Positions 15,244 through 25,273 of a stretch of DNA of 64,000 nucleotides are shown piece after piece. The number at the start of each line of letters is the position of its first letter. Position 1 is the first letter of the stretch. The position numbers and the translations under genes were made by a program. The DNA comes from Lachnospiraceae bacterium (GTDB lineage: Bacteria > Bacillota > Clostridia > Lachnospirales > Lachnospiraceae). The notes beneath the pieces were generated by a model, which was not told the DNA's origin, did not search any database, and worked only from the letters and a program-made list of their open reading frames with translations. The stretch covers positions 1 through 64,000 of the forward strand of contig JAKVNF010000003.1 in assembly GCA_022483465.1 (NCBI GenBank), in the 5' to 3' direction.

Positions 15244-16779
15244 TCAGAAATGAGGGTGAAACACAAGTAATTGTGGACACGAATTTCCGAAAACACCACA
15301 TATTGTTCTGCAGAAGCGTCTTGGCTCAGCACGTGACCCCGGAAAATCCTGTTTATGAAGCTTGATCATGAGCTCATAGTCAAGTTCCTGTGTCACAAAC
15401 CAGCTGCTGTCTCCCTCAACCGGCTCTCTGGCGTCATCCGTACGGCGCCATGCCTGACCGAGCCTGTCCATCATGCTGCCAAAGGTGATGTCCTTCAGGA
15501 TTCCTGCCTGATCCGCTTTTCGGAGAATACGACAGCTGATCAGAGAAGAGATGAAGTTGATGAACTCGCTTCCTATTATGGCATAGTTGTCCTGAACACG
15601 GGTATCATCGAGATCGAGAAGGTTCTTGTACCTCTTAAATGCGAGTTCGATTACCCAACGTTCCTTATAGCACAGGTAGACGGTTTCCGGAGGCAGATCC
15701 AGGTCAGATTCGTAGATAACGGTCCCAGCCTTCTGAAGCTTATCCTGGAACTCGTGAGGATCCAGACCATTCTTCACAGCATGACGCCCAAAGCCTCTCA
15801 TTTCGCTGTTGTGCTTCCTGAGACTCATGAACGAATACAGGTACAGGTGGGCAGACTTCCGCTCTTTTTTGTAGTAGATCTCATCGCCGTCAGCGTCATA
15901 GAACGTTCCGGTATAGTCTCGCAGATGATACGCAGAGACTTCTTTGATGTTTCTTTTGACTGGTGTCAGGAAGTGAAGCTCTGGAGAATTCTTCAGATCC
16001 TGTGAGATAGTTGACGGAGGGAAATCCTTGTCATCAAGAATAACGCCCTTCGTCAGATGATTGTCGGTGATAAAGTCCTTGTAGGAGCTTGCGTCGACAC
16101 GGTTGCCGGGAAACACTTCCACACAAACTGGTTCCATCATCTCAATGTCGAACGCATAGAGGAGCGAGATATCCTTGCTGCCCTTTACCCGGCCCTTGCG
16201 ACTGAAAGCTGATAGGTCATTCACCTTACTGTTGTCAGTTTTCAGCATTCCATCGATTGCGATGTGTGATTCCGGAAGGACCTTCTCCAATTGTTTTTTG
16301 TAAAACTCCCGGCAAAGAGACGGATGTTTTCCGATGCTTTGCAAAAGATCGCCAATGAGGTTTTTTGACAGCTGCGCATTCGGGTAGTAAATCTGCAGGA
16401 AACTGTCTTTGTACTTTGCCTGAATTTCAGAGTCGACTATGCCGGGAGAAATCACCCGCACCTGAGCTGTTGCTATGATCGAGACAGCCTGACGAAGTTC
16501 AAAAATATCCGTCAGATCCTGGAAAATGTCCGCCGAGACACTGTTTACAACAGCGGCATTCCCGTAAACGGCGATCTCCGGAAAGTCCGTAGGAAGGATT
16601 CTTTTATTCTCCAGCGGGACAAACTTCCCATTGTAGATATGCCCGATGACTTTACCGTTGATCTTTGTTCCGGGTTCACGTTGACGGACCATGTAACGAT
16701 CTGGACCGTCATGACCACTGTCACATACTACTGTGTGTTCTGACCTTGATACATTTCGTATCTCCTCGGGTACTGCCAT
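15244..16779 (-). CDS. IS1634-like (IS4 superfamily) DDE transposase
   Basis: 511 residues. ATG at 16779 has GAGGGAG 6 bases upstream; a longer frame to 16803 is less likely. It shows the plan of IS1634/DDE_Tnp_1 transposases: a short N-terminal strand domain (KINGKVIGHIYNGKFVPLEN), HIAIDGMLK with the first catalytic Asp, KGVILDDKDF with the second, and YKERWVIELAFKRYK (the YREK-like signature with the catalytic Glu). The gene looks intact. Clear terminal inverted repeats were not found by eye, so the element ends are not assigned. Confidence 0.85.
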   Translation of the reverse strand: MAVPEEIRNVSRSEHTVVCDSGHDGPDRYMVRQREPGTKINGKVIGHIYNGKFVPLENKRILPTDFPEIAVYGNAAVVNSVSADIFQDLTDIFELRQAVSIIATAQVRVISPGIVDSEIQAKYKDSFLQIYYPNAQLSKNLIGDLLQSIGKHPSLCREFYKKQLEKVLPESHIAIDGMLKTDNSKVNDLSAFSRKGRVKGSKDISLLYAFDIEMMEPVCVEVFPGNRVDASSYKDFITDNHLTKGVILDDKDFPPSTISQDLKNSPELHFLTPVKRNIKEVSAYHLRDYTGTFYDADGDEIYYKKERKSAHLYLYSFMSLRKHNSEMRGFGRHAVKNGLDPHEFQDKLQKAGTVIYESDLDLPPETVYLCYKERWVIELAFKRYKNLLDLDDTRVQDNYAIIGSEFINFISSLISCRILRKADQAGILKDITFGSMMDRLGQAWRRTDDAREPVEGDSSWFVTQELDYELMIKLHKQDFPGSRAEPRRFCRTICGVFGNSCPQLLVFHPHF

Positions 16780-17175
16780 AACGAGCTCCCTCAAAAATAT
16801 CATAATTATGTTATATATAACACAAATATGATATTCATGTATGCAAATGAACCTATTTAATCAGTTCAATTGTACCCAAATGAGCTCCAAGTGTCAATAT
16901 TAAAACGTATTTAATACATTTATATCTATTTTTAATCCATTACTTTGCCGGGTTTCCCGGGATTATCTCCGGGTTTACCGATATTTTCCGGAGCAATTCG
17001 AAGTCACAAGCCTTGCATATTCAACGAATTTGTGGGGTACAACTTAATGGGAAAGCTTTAATATAATACTTTCGAAAAACGCCTAAAACACTGTGTTTCT
17101 TGGCTACTACTATTGCTAAGCCGGGCAAAATATCGTACAATAAGTTATCACAAACAATAACTTGAGGACGAATAA
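16780..17175. other. Intergenic region between two divergent transposases
   Basis: About 400 bases without a gene. It contains clustered CCGGG-type motifs (16946-17000) that may belong to the end of the AT-hook transposase element, an extended AT-rich promoter-like region with TATAAT at 17062-17067, and a 7-bp inverted repeat AAGTTAT/ATAACTT (17142-17163) right before the ribosome site of the 17176 gene. Confidence 0.5.
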
Positions 17176-19395
17176 ATGCCTAGCATTTCTTACCGCAATA
17201 ACTCATCCGGCACACTTGTTGCTGTATGGCCAGGCTCTACGATTCAGACGGATCAGGGCCCCAGGAAGCAGGGGCAGAAGTACCTCGGCAAGGTGATCGA
17301 CAAGGACCGCCTTATCTTCTGGAAACGGGATGAAGGCTACTTTCATTTCAATCCGGATGATCAGAGCATCACTGCACTTGAGGCAAAGGATGTCCTGAAC
17401 GCGGAACAGAACCCTGACGGAGCGCGAAAAGAGCGGCATGTGCTTGTGGACTTCGGCGACTCCTACTTCCTGAAAACGCTGATCGATTCGATCGGCTATA
17501 ACGAAGTCCTTGACTCCCTCAAATATGTGAATCGGGACACTCTGTACGCCCTCCTTTTCTATTACATCCTTGAGGGCAAGGCGAACGTGAATGCCGACAG
17601 GTGGTATCGCCAGAACTATGCATCGTACCTGTTCCCGAAGGCCAACATTTACAGCCAGCGGATCAGTGATATGCTGGCAAAGCTCGGCGACGACAGCCAG
17701 CGCAGAGACTTCCTTCTCGCGCATATCAAGTATCTGCTGAATTCAACGGATCAGGAGGTTTCTATCCTGATCGACAGCACCGGAATGCCAAACAAGTGTG
17801 ATCTTCCGGTCACCCGTGTCAGCAACCATGAGGGTGGTATCAACATCGAGTTTCGGATGATTGCCCTTGTTCAGCGGTCTACCGGACTGCCGATCTTCTA
17901 TGAGATCATCCCGGGCAACATCGTGGATGTTTCCACGACACAGCGCATCATTGAGCTGGCAAAGCACTATCACTGCGATGTTTCTTATGCCATTGGGGAT
18001 GCAGGATACTGCTGTCCCTCTACCATGGAGAAACTGGTTCTCTCCGGCATTGACTTCATGACCCGACTGAATCCCGCCTATGATCTGTACAGGCAGATTC
18101 TGGATGAGCATGCCGCGGAGCTGAAAGATGACGCAAATGCGATCCGGTACAGGGACCGCATTCTCTATATCGTCAAGGTCGAGACGAAGATCGCCTTTGA
18201 TCAGGAAACCGGGAAGGACGTCACAGGGTTTGTTTATCTCTGCAGAGACCGTGACAGCAGCTCCTTCAAGTACACACGGCTGATGAAGACGAAGTCTGCC
18301 AGGAAGATGACCTGTGACCAGATCCTCGAGATTTCTGAGCAGCTTGGTGTTTTTGCCATCGTCACTACAAGAGACCTTCCTGTAGAGGAGGTCCTTCCGG
18401 AATACTATGTCCGCCAGGATATCAAGCAGTACTTTGACTTTGGAAAGAACTATGCAAAGTTCCTTCCGGTACGGCAGCACAACATGGAGACCCTGAAAGG
18501 ACACATGCTGATTGCGTTCATTGCCACGTTTCTTGTCATCGTTATCAAGAATCGGCTCGGCATGGTGGACAGCAGGTATGTGGAGGTATCCCCGGCACTC
18601 GCCAAGGCTCTGGATGAGCCTTCCGAGTATGCCATGACCGACAAAAGCGGGAAGAGCTTTCTTGAACAGATCCCAGTTGGGCAGGTTTTCAGGGAATCTC
18701 CCTCCAGCCTGTTTCTGGAACTGCGTGGTCAGAAGGCGGAGGTCTTCGACGAAGTCATTCTCCCGGAGATTCCGATCCGACAGGCCAGAGATTTCTACGA
18801 TGCCTTCCGGATTGCCAGCCCCTTCAAGATCAATCGGAAGGACAATGCGCTCACCTATGTCTTCAAAAAGGGTGAGAAGAACAAACTCACAAGGAAGTAC
18901 GCATTTGCACGCAAGGCTTATCTCTCGGATGATGAAATCGAGAAAAAGCGCAAGGCAAACGAGTTGATTCGTGTGAGAAAAGCGGCGGAAAAGGCAGGAC
19001 TCAGCATTGCTGAGGATGATGCCAGGGGAAAATCCGCTGCTTCTTTAGAAACGAATAGAAGCAATCCGTTGACAGTACCAGAAGCTGACGTCTCAGGTGA
19101 AAAGCCAACAGATGTCGTCACAGATGGTAATGGTGCAGTACCTGCTCCGGACAAAGGAAAGCAGGATGCAACTTCTGTACCGCGGACAGCCGACTCTTCA
19201 GACGGAATAACGAAAAAGAGAGGTCGGGGCAGACCGCCAGGGTCCAAGAACAAGAAGACTCTCGAGCGAGAGGCAGCCGAGGCAGCTGCAGGCATTGTGC
19301 ACGTCAAGAGAAAGCCGGGCAGGCCACCGGGATCCAAGAACAGGAAGACACTTGAGCTGGAGGCCAGGGAAGCAGAGCTTTCCAGGACAAAGTGA
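17176..19395 (+). CDS. IS1634-like transposase with C-terminal AT-hooks
   Basis: 739 residues, clearly longer than usual for this group (about 500-570). N-terminal strand domain, then the DDE core: ILIDSTGMPNK (first Asp), YAIGDAGYCCPSTMEKL (second) and PEYYVRQDIKQYFDFGKNY (Glu-region variant of the YREK motif). After about residue 600 a low-complexity, charged linker leads to two AT-hook cores, KRGRGRPPGSKNKKTLE (about 678-694) and KRKPGRPPGSKNRKTLE (about 712-728). AT-hooks grip the minor groove of AT-rich DNA, so this tail may steer target choice or end binding. GAGGAC lies upstream of ATG 17176. The ends of the element were not resolved. Confidence 0.85.
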   Translation: MPSISYRNNSSGTLVAVWPGSTIQTDQGPRKQGQKYLGKVIDKDRLIFWKRDEGYFHFNPDDQSITALEAKDVLNAEQNPDGARKERHVLVDFGDSYFLKTLIDSIGYNEVLDSLKYVNRDTLYALLFYYILEGKANVNADRWYRQNYASYLFPKANIYSQRISDMLAKLGDDSQRRDFLLAHIKYLLNSTDQEVSILIDSTGMPNKCDLPVTRVSNHEGGINIEFRMIALVQRSTGLPIFYEIIPGNIVDVSTTQRIIELAKHYHCDVSYAIGDAGYCCPSTMEKLVLSGIDFMTRLNPAYDLYRQILDEHAAELKDDANAIRYRDRILYIVKVETKIAFDQETGKDVTGFVYLCRDRDSSSFKYTRLMKTKSARKMTCDQILEISEQLGVFAIVTTRDLPVEEVLPEYYVRQDIKQYFDFGKNYAKFLPVRQHNMETLKGHMLIAFIATFLVIVIKNRLGMVDSRYVEVSPALAKALDEPSEYAMTDKSGKSFLEQIPVGQVFRESPSSLFLELRGQKAEVFDEVILPEIPIRQARDFYDAFRIASPFKINRKDNALTYVFKKGEKNKLTRKYAFARKAYLSDDEIEKKRKANELIRVRKAAEKAGLSIAEDDARGKSAASLETNRSNPLTVPEADVSGEKPTDVVTDGNGAVPAPDKGKQDATSVPRTADSSDGITKKRGRGRPPGSKNKKTLEREAAEAAAGIVHVKRKPGRPPGSKNRKTLELEAREAELSRTK

Positions 19396-19673
19396 GACGG
19401 GGCTAAGCAACAAGCGAAGTTATCATTGAGTTCCAAAAACAGGAGCCGATTACCATGGATCCGTAATATTTAGCCCATTATTTTCCGCGGGCGAAGTTCC
19501 CAAAAGCCCGCGGTTGATGGAAAGTTGAAAATGTAAAGTTATCAACATACCAGGGAATTAGAGATTAATGTCAAAAAACGTTGAAATCAGTGGATTTCCA
19601 GGCATCAATACTGGCTAAATATTTCATGTGCCTACAGAAACTATAGGGAAGTCAAGATTAAGGAGGTTAAACT
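19396..19673. other. Intergenic region with GC-rich hairpin
   Basis: CCGCGGGC (19485-19492) and GCCCGCGG (19506-19513) form a perfect 8-bp stem with no T tract. The base composition turns AT-rich after about 19520, marking the start of the defence-like island. AAGGAGG at 19660-19666 serves the next gene. Confidence 0.6.
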
Positions 19674-20693
19674 TTGATCACCAAAACACATTCGAGATTA
19701 CATTTTGAAGATCTTGACCCTATGCGCTTCGAAGACTTGTGCCTGTCTATGATATATCGTATGAGACGCTGGGAAAAGATAGAACATTATGGAAGAACCG
19801 GTGACGATAGTGCGGTTGATATTTCAGCTGTCGAGCTTCTGGAAAATGGGAAAAGGGATCTTTGGCATTTCCAATGCAAGAGATATGATAAGATGACTAA
19901 AGCTCAAATCAGAAAAATTATTAAGGACTATTGTGAAAAAAACGACATTAGGCCTGACTATTACTATCTGATCACGGGATGTAATGTTTCAAAAAGTGTT
20001 AGAGATTGCCTGGATGAAGAAGGTAAGAAAAATAGCTTTAAAACTGTAGGCGTGATAGCCGCTTCTGAACTTGAAGCAATACTTTATGCTAAACATCACG
20101 ATTTGTTGTTTGCATTTTTTGGAGTAAACATGTCTGAAGAACGCAACGAAAAAATTAACAGTATTAGACGTAATATTGCGCTCAAGAAAAGAATGCACAA
20201 AGATTTTTATAAACCGATGACGTCTAAATCTTCTGAAGAACATATGAAACGGATTCGAGAACCATGGAGATGCTTCATAAGTTCGGAGGTGCTGATTAGG
20301 TCAATCTACGACAAATCCTACCCGGATAATACATTGTTAACGGAAGATGGAACGGGATACTATAAAGCGGAAATTTTTAATTGGTATCATAATGGACTTA
20401 TGGTCCATGCCTATCCGTACGCTGTAGATGCGAGTGTAAAATATCTTAAAGATGGGATTTATGAGGACTCTGACAATCCAGATGATTATGAAATAGTCAA
20501 AGAACGTCTTGATGTAATCGGTTGTATCCCGTTTGAAAATATAATTGAATATGATATTGATGGTGACGAGTTCTATAACTATCCTCATCTTTTCTGTGAT
20601 TTTGTAAATGGTTCAGATCCGTATGAAGAGATAAGATATTATAAGCCTGACGGGTACTGCATTGACAATAAAGATATTGTGAAAATAGAGTAA
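19674..20693 (+). CDS. Mrr-like PD-(D/E)XK restriction endonuclease-type protein
   Basis: 339 residues, TTG start at 19674 with AAGGAGG 7 bases upstream. The N-terminal 140 residues follow the Mrr-cat plan: FEDLCLSMIYRMRRW helix, YGRTGDDSAVDISAVE with the catalytic Asp, and WHFQCKRYDK giving the QxK part of the nuclease signature. The C-terminal half (about 190-339) is unrecognised and rich in Asp, Tyr and Ile. It is likely a defence nuclease acting on foreign or modified DNA. It is strongly AT-rich compared with neighbours, suggesting transfer. Its stop overlaps the start of the next gene, forming a two-gene unit. Confidence 0.7.
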   Translation: MITKTHSRLHFEDLDPMRFEDLCLSMIYRMRRWEKIEHYGRTGDDSAVDISAVELLENGKRDLWHFQCKRYDKMTKAQIRKIIKDYCEKNDIRPDYYYLITGCNVSKSVRDCLDEEGKKNSFKTVGVIAASELEAILYAKHHDLLFAFFGVNMSEERNEKINSIRRNIALKKRMHKDFYKPMTSKSSEEHMKRIREPWRCFISSEVLIRSIYDKSYPDNTLLTEDGTGYYKAEIFNWYHNGLMVHAYPYAVDASVKYLKDGIYEDSDNPDDYEIVKERLDVIGCIPFENIIEYDIDGDEFYNYPHLFCDFVNGSDPYEEIRYYKPDGYCIDNKDIVKIE

Positions 20694-22229
20694 TGAGCGA
20701 AAAAATAATGCGTATTTAGAAAAGATAAAATTAAAACCGGCAGATAATAACGATACAATTCAAGAAGCAATTATGAAAGCGCTTTCGTCGAGAGATTCAA
20801 AATCAGTGAACGCTGATAATTTTTCCATTGAAGATTACTTGTTTAAAACATTAGGCATAGACAAAGATTCTTTATCGCACATGTCTTCTGACATTTTTCA
20901 AAAGAATTTTACGCACCTCATGTGTCATGTAATAGAAGACATTCAAGAAATAGAGAATAGAATCAATGACTATCAGGCTAGGTACCATTCTTTGGAAAAT
21001 GTGGAGGGAAATGATGCAGAATTTAAACGTAGAAAATTGAAATATTTCTGCGATCTCAGTAAGCAAGCCAGAGATGAAATTACTGATTTTATAGCCTATG
21101 ACGTTTCTGAATTCCTGCGAAATCAAAACTATGATACATTGCAACGAGAGTGTGAAAGAGACGGTCTTTCTAATCTTTCTTATCAAACAAGATATAAATA
21201 TGCGCTGCACAGGAAATACTACTCTATAGATTTCCCATACGGAGTCGCTGTTAAGATAGAACAATATGTGAAAGAAAAGTATGATATCTTATGCTATTCT
21301 ACAGAGGAAGACAGACTAATTACATTATATAAAGATCATCCAAATGACTTCAGGGATCTCATGCATTGCTATGTCGATAATGATCATGTTATGGAAAATA
21401 TATTACAGAGAGTTTCCAATAATTATCATTTATCGAGGCGCTCTGAGGTGTTCGAAACCCTAAAGGAATTATTTGATCAAAAAAATATCAATCATTCATT
21501 GCACTTGGACTTATCCAGATCGAAGGGCTGTTCTACGATTATTGTAATATTCACTATGGAGAGAGTGAAAATCAGGGGACGCTAATAGAAAAGGCTAGAA
21601 AAACGTTAGAAACCAACGAGTATACGTTTTTGAAAATGTATCCATACTTTGCTTTTGATATTTCCCTTTTGAGAAATGAAGCAGCACATAAGGGAATTGT
21701 ATCTTCGATAGATGCAGAAGATATGGCCTATAATCTTGTTCTTGATTTAAACACACTTTCACAAATGGTTAAGAGCGAGAGTTATGATAAATTTATACCG
21801 GTGATTATGACTCATGATAATATGATAAAGTGGACACCTGATGCTGTTGGAAATTCTGATGCTTTATATGATCAATTGCTTCGCGAGTTTCTTTCGCTTG
21901 ATAAAATCGCAAATACACATTTTTGGAAATTACTAAAAGAACCAGAGAAATATAAAGACGAGATAGAATTTTATAGAGTAAAGGATCTTCCGGCAGGAAT
22001 GATAGACCTTCCAGGAATAGTTGGTGTTATGTCCGCACTCATAAAAAGTGAAGGCTTTTGGAGGGCTCTTCATAGATTGCTAAATGATTATACATCGCCT
22101 ACTTTTCAGTGGAGAGAAGCTATCGATTTTGCAAAGCGTATGAGAGATGACTACATTGCAGATCTTGTTGGTGGAGCTAAGAGCGAGTGCATTGAAGTTT
22201 CAAAAATACTTAATGGAATAAAGTACTGA
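20693..22229 (+). pseudogene. HEPN-like partner gene, interrupted by two apparent -1 frameshifts
   Basis: The ATG at 20693 overlaps the nuclease stop. The frame shifts by -1 at an A6 run (20700-20705) and again at an A7 run (21479-21485). Read through, it gives one protein of about 510 residues with continuous acidic, helical sequence (IEGLFYDYCNIHYGESENQG after the second shift). Near the C-terminal third lies LLRNEAAHKG, an RN(x3)H HEPN motif, found in RNases and toxins of defence systems. Both shifts would be repaired by one extra A, so they may be sequencing errors, true decay, or programmed slippage (A_AAA_AAT at the second site). Intact pieces are 20773-21585 and about 21487-22229. Confidence 0.6.
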
Positions 22230-22392
22230 ATGAATCTGGACAGGTGACCAGATGCAAGCCTATATGTAAAGGCACACGGCAGAGGAGGAGAGAAGATTTG
22301 ATTTTTCTGTTACGCCTAATCATCTTTTCCTTCCTGATTCTGGTCAAGGCCAGATTTGTGTGTAAATTGCCTTCAGGTATAAGTGTTGATAA

Positions 22393-23104
22393 CTATGCTG
22401 CCATAAGAGCGGCTTGTTCGTCTGCAATCAGATGCAGGTGATTTCGAACATCCGATTTCAGTAGCCTCTGATAGGATTCCTTACTGAAAATCGCCTTTCT
22501 GGCTTGGCTTATGCTGTTCTGTTCCATCAAGACTGATCCTATCAGCCGGATCAGCGATGCCTCATTTGGAAAGATTCCGATAACGCCGGAACGCCGCTTC
22601 AGCACCCGGTTCAGCCGCTCGATGTGGTTCGATGTCCGAAAGAAGCGACGCATCCCTTCCGGGAGCGTCATAACGGTCATAGCGCTTTCGAAGCCTTCAT
22701 CGAGACATTCCATTACGGATGAGGCGGATTCTTGATAATCGGCGAGGATCTGATCCCGTTTTTGTCTGGCATCCTCGACCTTTTTGCAGTGGGACATTTC
22801 CTGAAGTTCAGCACGCAGACCAGCCTGTTCTTTCTTCGGAGCTTTGTCAGCGATGTTCTTTGAAAAGTGAAACTGACACCGCTGCCATGGAACGTCCGGA
22901 AACACCTCTCTGGCGGCATTGATAATGCCATCGTGGGCATCGGAAGCGATCATCATGAGACCGCACAGGCCGCACTTTTTCAGCCCGGTCAGGAAGTCTT
23001 TCCATGTCTCACGAGACTCATTCCGGTAGGCGGAGAAACCAAGGATCTCGCGCTTTCCATCGTCACCGGTTCCATAGGCAATCATTAATCTGTAACGGTA
23101 TGAT
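22393..23104 (-). pseudogene. C-terminal part of an IS256-family (mutator) transposase
   Basis: About 240 residues matching the second half of IS256-type transposases: LMIAYGTGDDGKREILGFSA, MIASDAHDGIINAAREVFPD, WQRCQFHFSKNIADKAPKK and FFRTSNHIERLNRVLKRRSG with the final catalytic Glu. The N-terminal half is absent: the frame runs into the IS1634-like element at 23105. No matching N-terminal piece was recognised on the far side of that element, so part of the older IS was probably lost. The short stretch 22230-22392 holds no gene and may include its terminal repeat. Confidence 0.8.
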
Positions 23105-24896
23105 TTAGGTACGCTACGGATTACTTGTGGTTTTTGTAGCTTCCTGTAAAGGAATGGCAAGCTGTACTAAATCTACCCCCAGTTTATTCCCTAGCGTCTG
23201 CACTGACCGCTTTACCGGCGGAATGGTCCATTTTTCATCGATCCTGCATGCGCTGATCTTCCGCAGCGTCTGAATCAGATCCTTGAGAGAGATATCCTTC
23301 GACTGTCCAATCGAGTTGATCTCCTCTATGGCACTGATTCCAATTGTGCAGGACAAATGGTTTAGGAAAAGCCACGCTTCTTCGGATGAATTATCTCTCA
23401 TGTAGGATGACTCATAGTCGAGTGTATCGTCATAGGTCTTGAAATACTGTTCGATGTTCTGACGTTGCTTCCAGATTGCGTAGATCTGTTCACCATTCAA
23501 ATCCGTCCGGTTCGTTTTGATGGTAATGGTGCCCATTTCCTGTTTGTCGGCAAGTACATCCTTTACTGTAAGGGGGGGGCCAATTCGGCAAGCTGCTCAT
23601 CTGTGAGCCTGCCTTTGTTGTTACTCCGACGCTTTGCCTCTCTTGAGCGGCTGGCCTCTACTGTGTTGTTATGCTTCTCTGTTCTGGATGCTAAGTCAGA
23701 AGTTTCATCTTCGAAGAGCTGAGTGTCGAAAAACAAATATATATCGACACCATTTTCACTGGATATCTTTTTGGACTGCACAGCCCGGTTGTGATAATTG
23801 AACAGATCATCATAATCCGCTGGAGAGGACGGAACCTTTCCGCTGACATACTGATTTCCGCGCTTGAGCGGTTCGATGTATTTGAGCCCGCTGTCTTCCA
23901 GGATTTCGAAGCATTCGCTGCTGGCAAAACCCTTGTCCGTGACAACCGTTACGACATTGCCGTTTCCATTGAGACCGCTTTCCTTCAGGATGTCCGTATA
24001 CGCACTGATATCCGGGGTGCTTCCGATGTACTGCTTATAGTAAGCAGGGAACCCGGTGTTTTCTCCCAGGGTATACAGATAAATCACGTTGATCTGTGGC
24101 TTGTATCGGCATTTTGAGTCATACCCGATTTCTGCATTTTCCATAGTCTTGGAAGCGGATAGAAGCCGATGGCCGTCAAAAAGGATAAAACGGTCACCCA
24201 TTTGGTTCAGGGATTCTTTCATATAGGATGAGATCGAGTTTCTCTGGTGTCCGAGTTCTGTAAGAAAGTTCTTTACAACGGGCGGTGTAAACACCATATC
24301 CGGATACAGATAGGACAGGATGCTGTTCTCATAATGGACTTCGAGTCTTCTGAACCTGGCATCATAGATTGTTCGCAGCAGCACGACCGTATAGATCATC
24401 TGCCAGTTGTCCGGGAAAAAACTTTTCAGTCTGTCCCGCATTTCCGCGGTACGCTGATAAAAGTAATTTACTGCTCCGACTTCCACAACATCATTCAGGT
24501 GATAAGAAGGAAGAGAGGCCCTCAGAATTTCGGCAGTCTTATTCCTGCTTGGCACAAGACCACTCTCTGTGATTTTGCCAAGACATCTTCCGGAGACCTT
24601 TCTTGAGCGCTTGATCTTTGGATCATACTTGCTGGTACGTTCATACAGGTACCAGTGACCGCTGATATGCTTGATCTCGGTATTGGCAGGCTTTTGAAAA
24701 TTGACCACAAAATCCGGTTTTGCATTAGAAGCAACTGTGCTCATTCCGCTTTCCTCATAGCGTACCTAATTAGGTATGCTATAAATGTAACACAATTGTG
24801 CTTGCAATGCAATTTCTTTTACACGAAAAACGTTGAGATATTAATGAAAATCGAGATTGCTTTTAGCTTACCTAGCTGGCGTAATAGCGTCCCTAA
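23105..24896 (-). mobile_element. IS1634-like insertion sequence inserted in an IS256 remnant
   Basis: The left end TTAGGTACGCTA (23105-23116) has an exact inverted match at 24758-24769 and an 11 of 12 match at 24885-24896. The element is either 23105-24769, followed by a 127-bp mini-element 24770-24896 with its own inverted ends, or 23105-24896 with an internal palindrome in its leader. No clear target duplication is seen. Confidence 0.65.
23114..24744 (-). pseudogene. IS1634-like transposase with a frameshift at a C8 run
   Basis: The N-terminal piece 23563-24744 (393 residues; HWYLYERTSKYDPKIKRSRK, ILFDGHRLLSASK with first Asp, VTVVTDKGFASSECFEIL with second) and the C-terminal piece up to 23114 (VLADKQEMGTITIKTNRT, IWKQRQNIEQYFKTYDD with the Glu signature) lie in different frames. 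The switch falls at eight C on the coding strand (23572-23579); one extra or two fewer bases would restore a protein of about 540 residues. GAGGAAAG precedes ATG 24744. Confidence 0.8.
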
Positions 24897-25273
24897 GTTT
24901 ATCGATACATGTTAAGCAGAGAATCTGAATTTGCCGGCTTCAAGCGAAGCTATATTCGAGAGCACAAGAACGAGTACAAGGAACTTTATGAGATGTTGTA
25001 ACCTCCTCTTCGATATGGCTGATCTGCCTGCATGGTATTCGGCCGTTCGGACAGCTCTTTTCGCGACAGACCTTCTCTGTTTCGCACGCCCGTCATCGCG
25101 CGGATCATATCGGTTTCCGGCTGAAGGTCATCCGATCCAACTTTCCCTGCCGGATCCGTTAGCGCATTCTTTTATCATCATCTGACTGTTCAACGAAAGA
25201 ATATATCACTATCACTGCTGGCACTGCCATTTCCCTCGCGGATGGCAGTGCCTTTCTGCTGCGGCGCTTTCTC
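24897..25273. other. Intergenic region after the insertion sequences
   Basis: No convincing gene. A 30-codon frame at 24910 (MLSRESEFAGFKRSYIREHK onward) looks like the tail of a lost gene. The rest shows no recognisable RNA gene or repeat. GC content rises here to that of the following chromosomal genes. Confidence 0.5.

Noticed and set aside
24910-25002. Short gene beginning MLSRESEFAGFKRSYIREHK
   Set aside because: Only 30 codons, no ribosome site, adjacent to an IS end; more likely the tail of a deleted gene.
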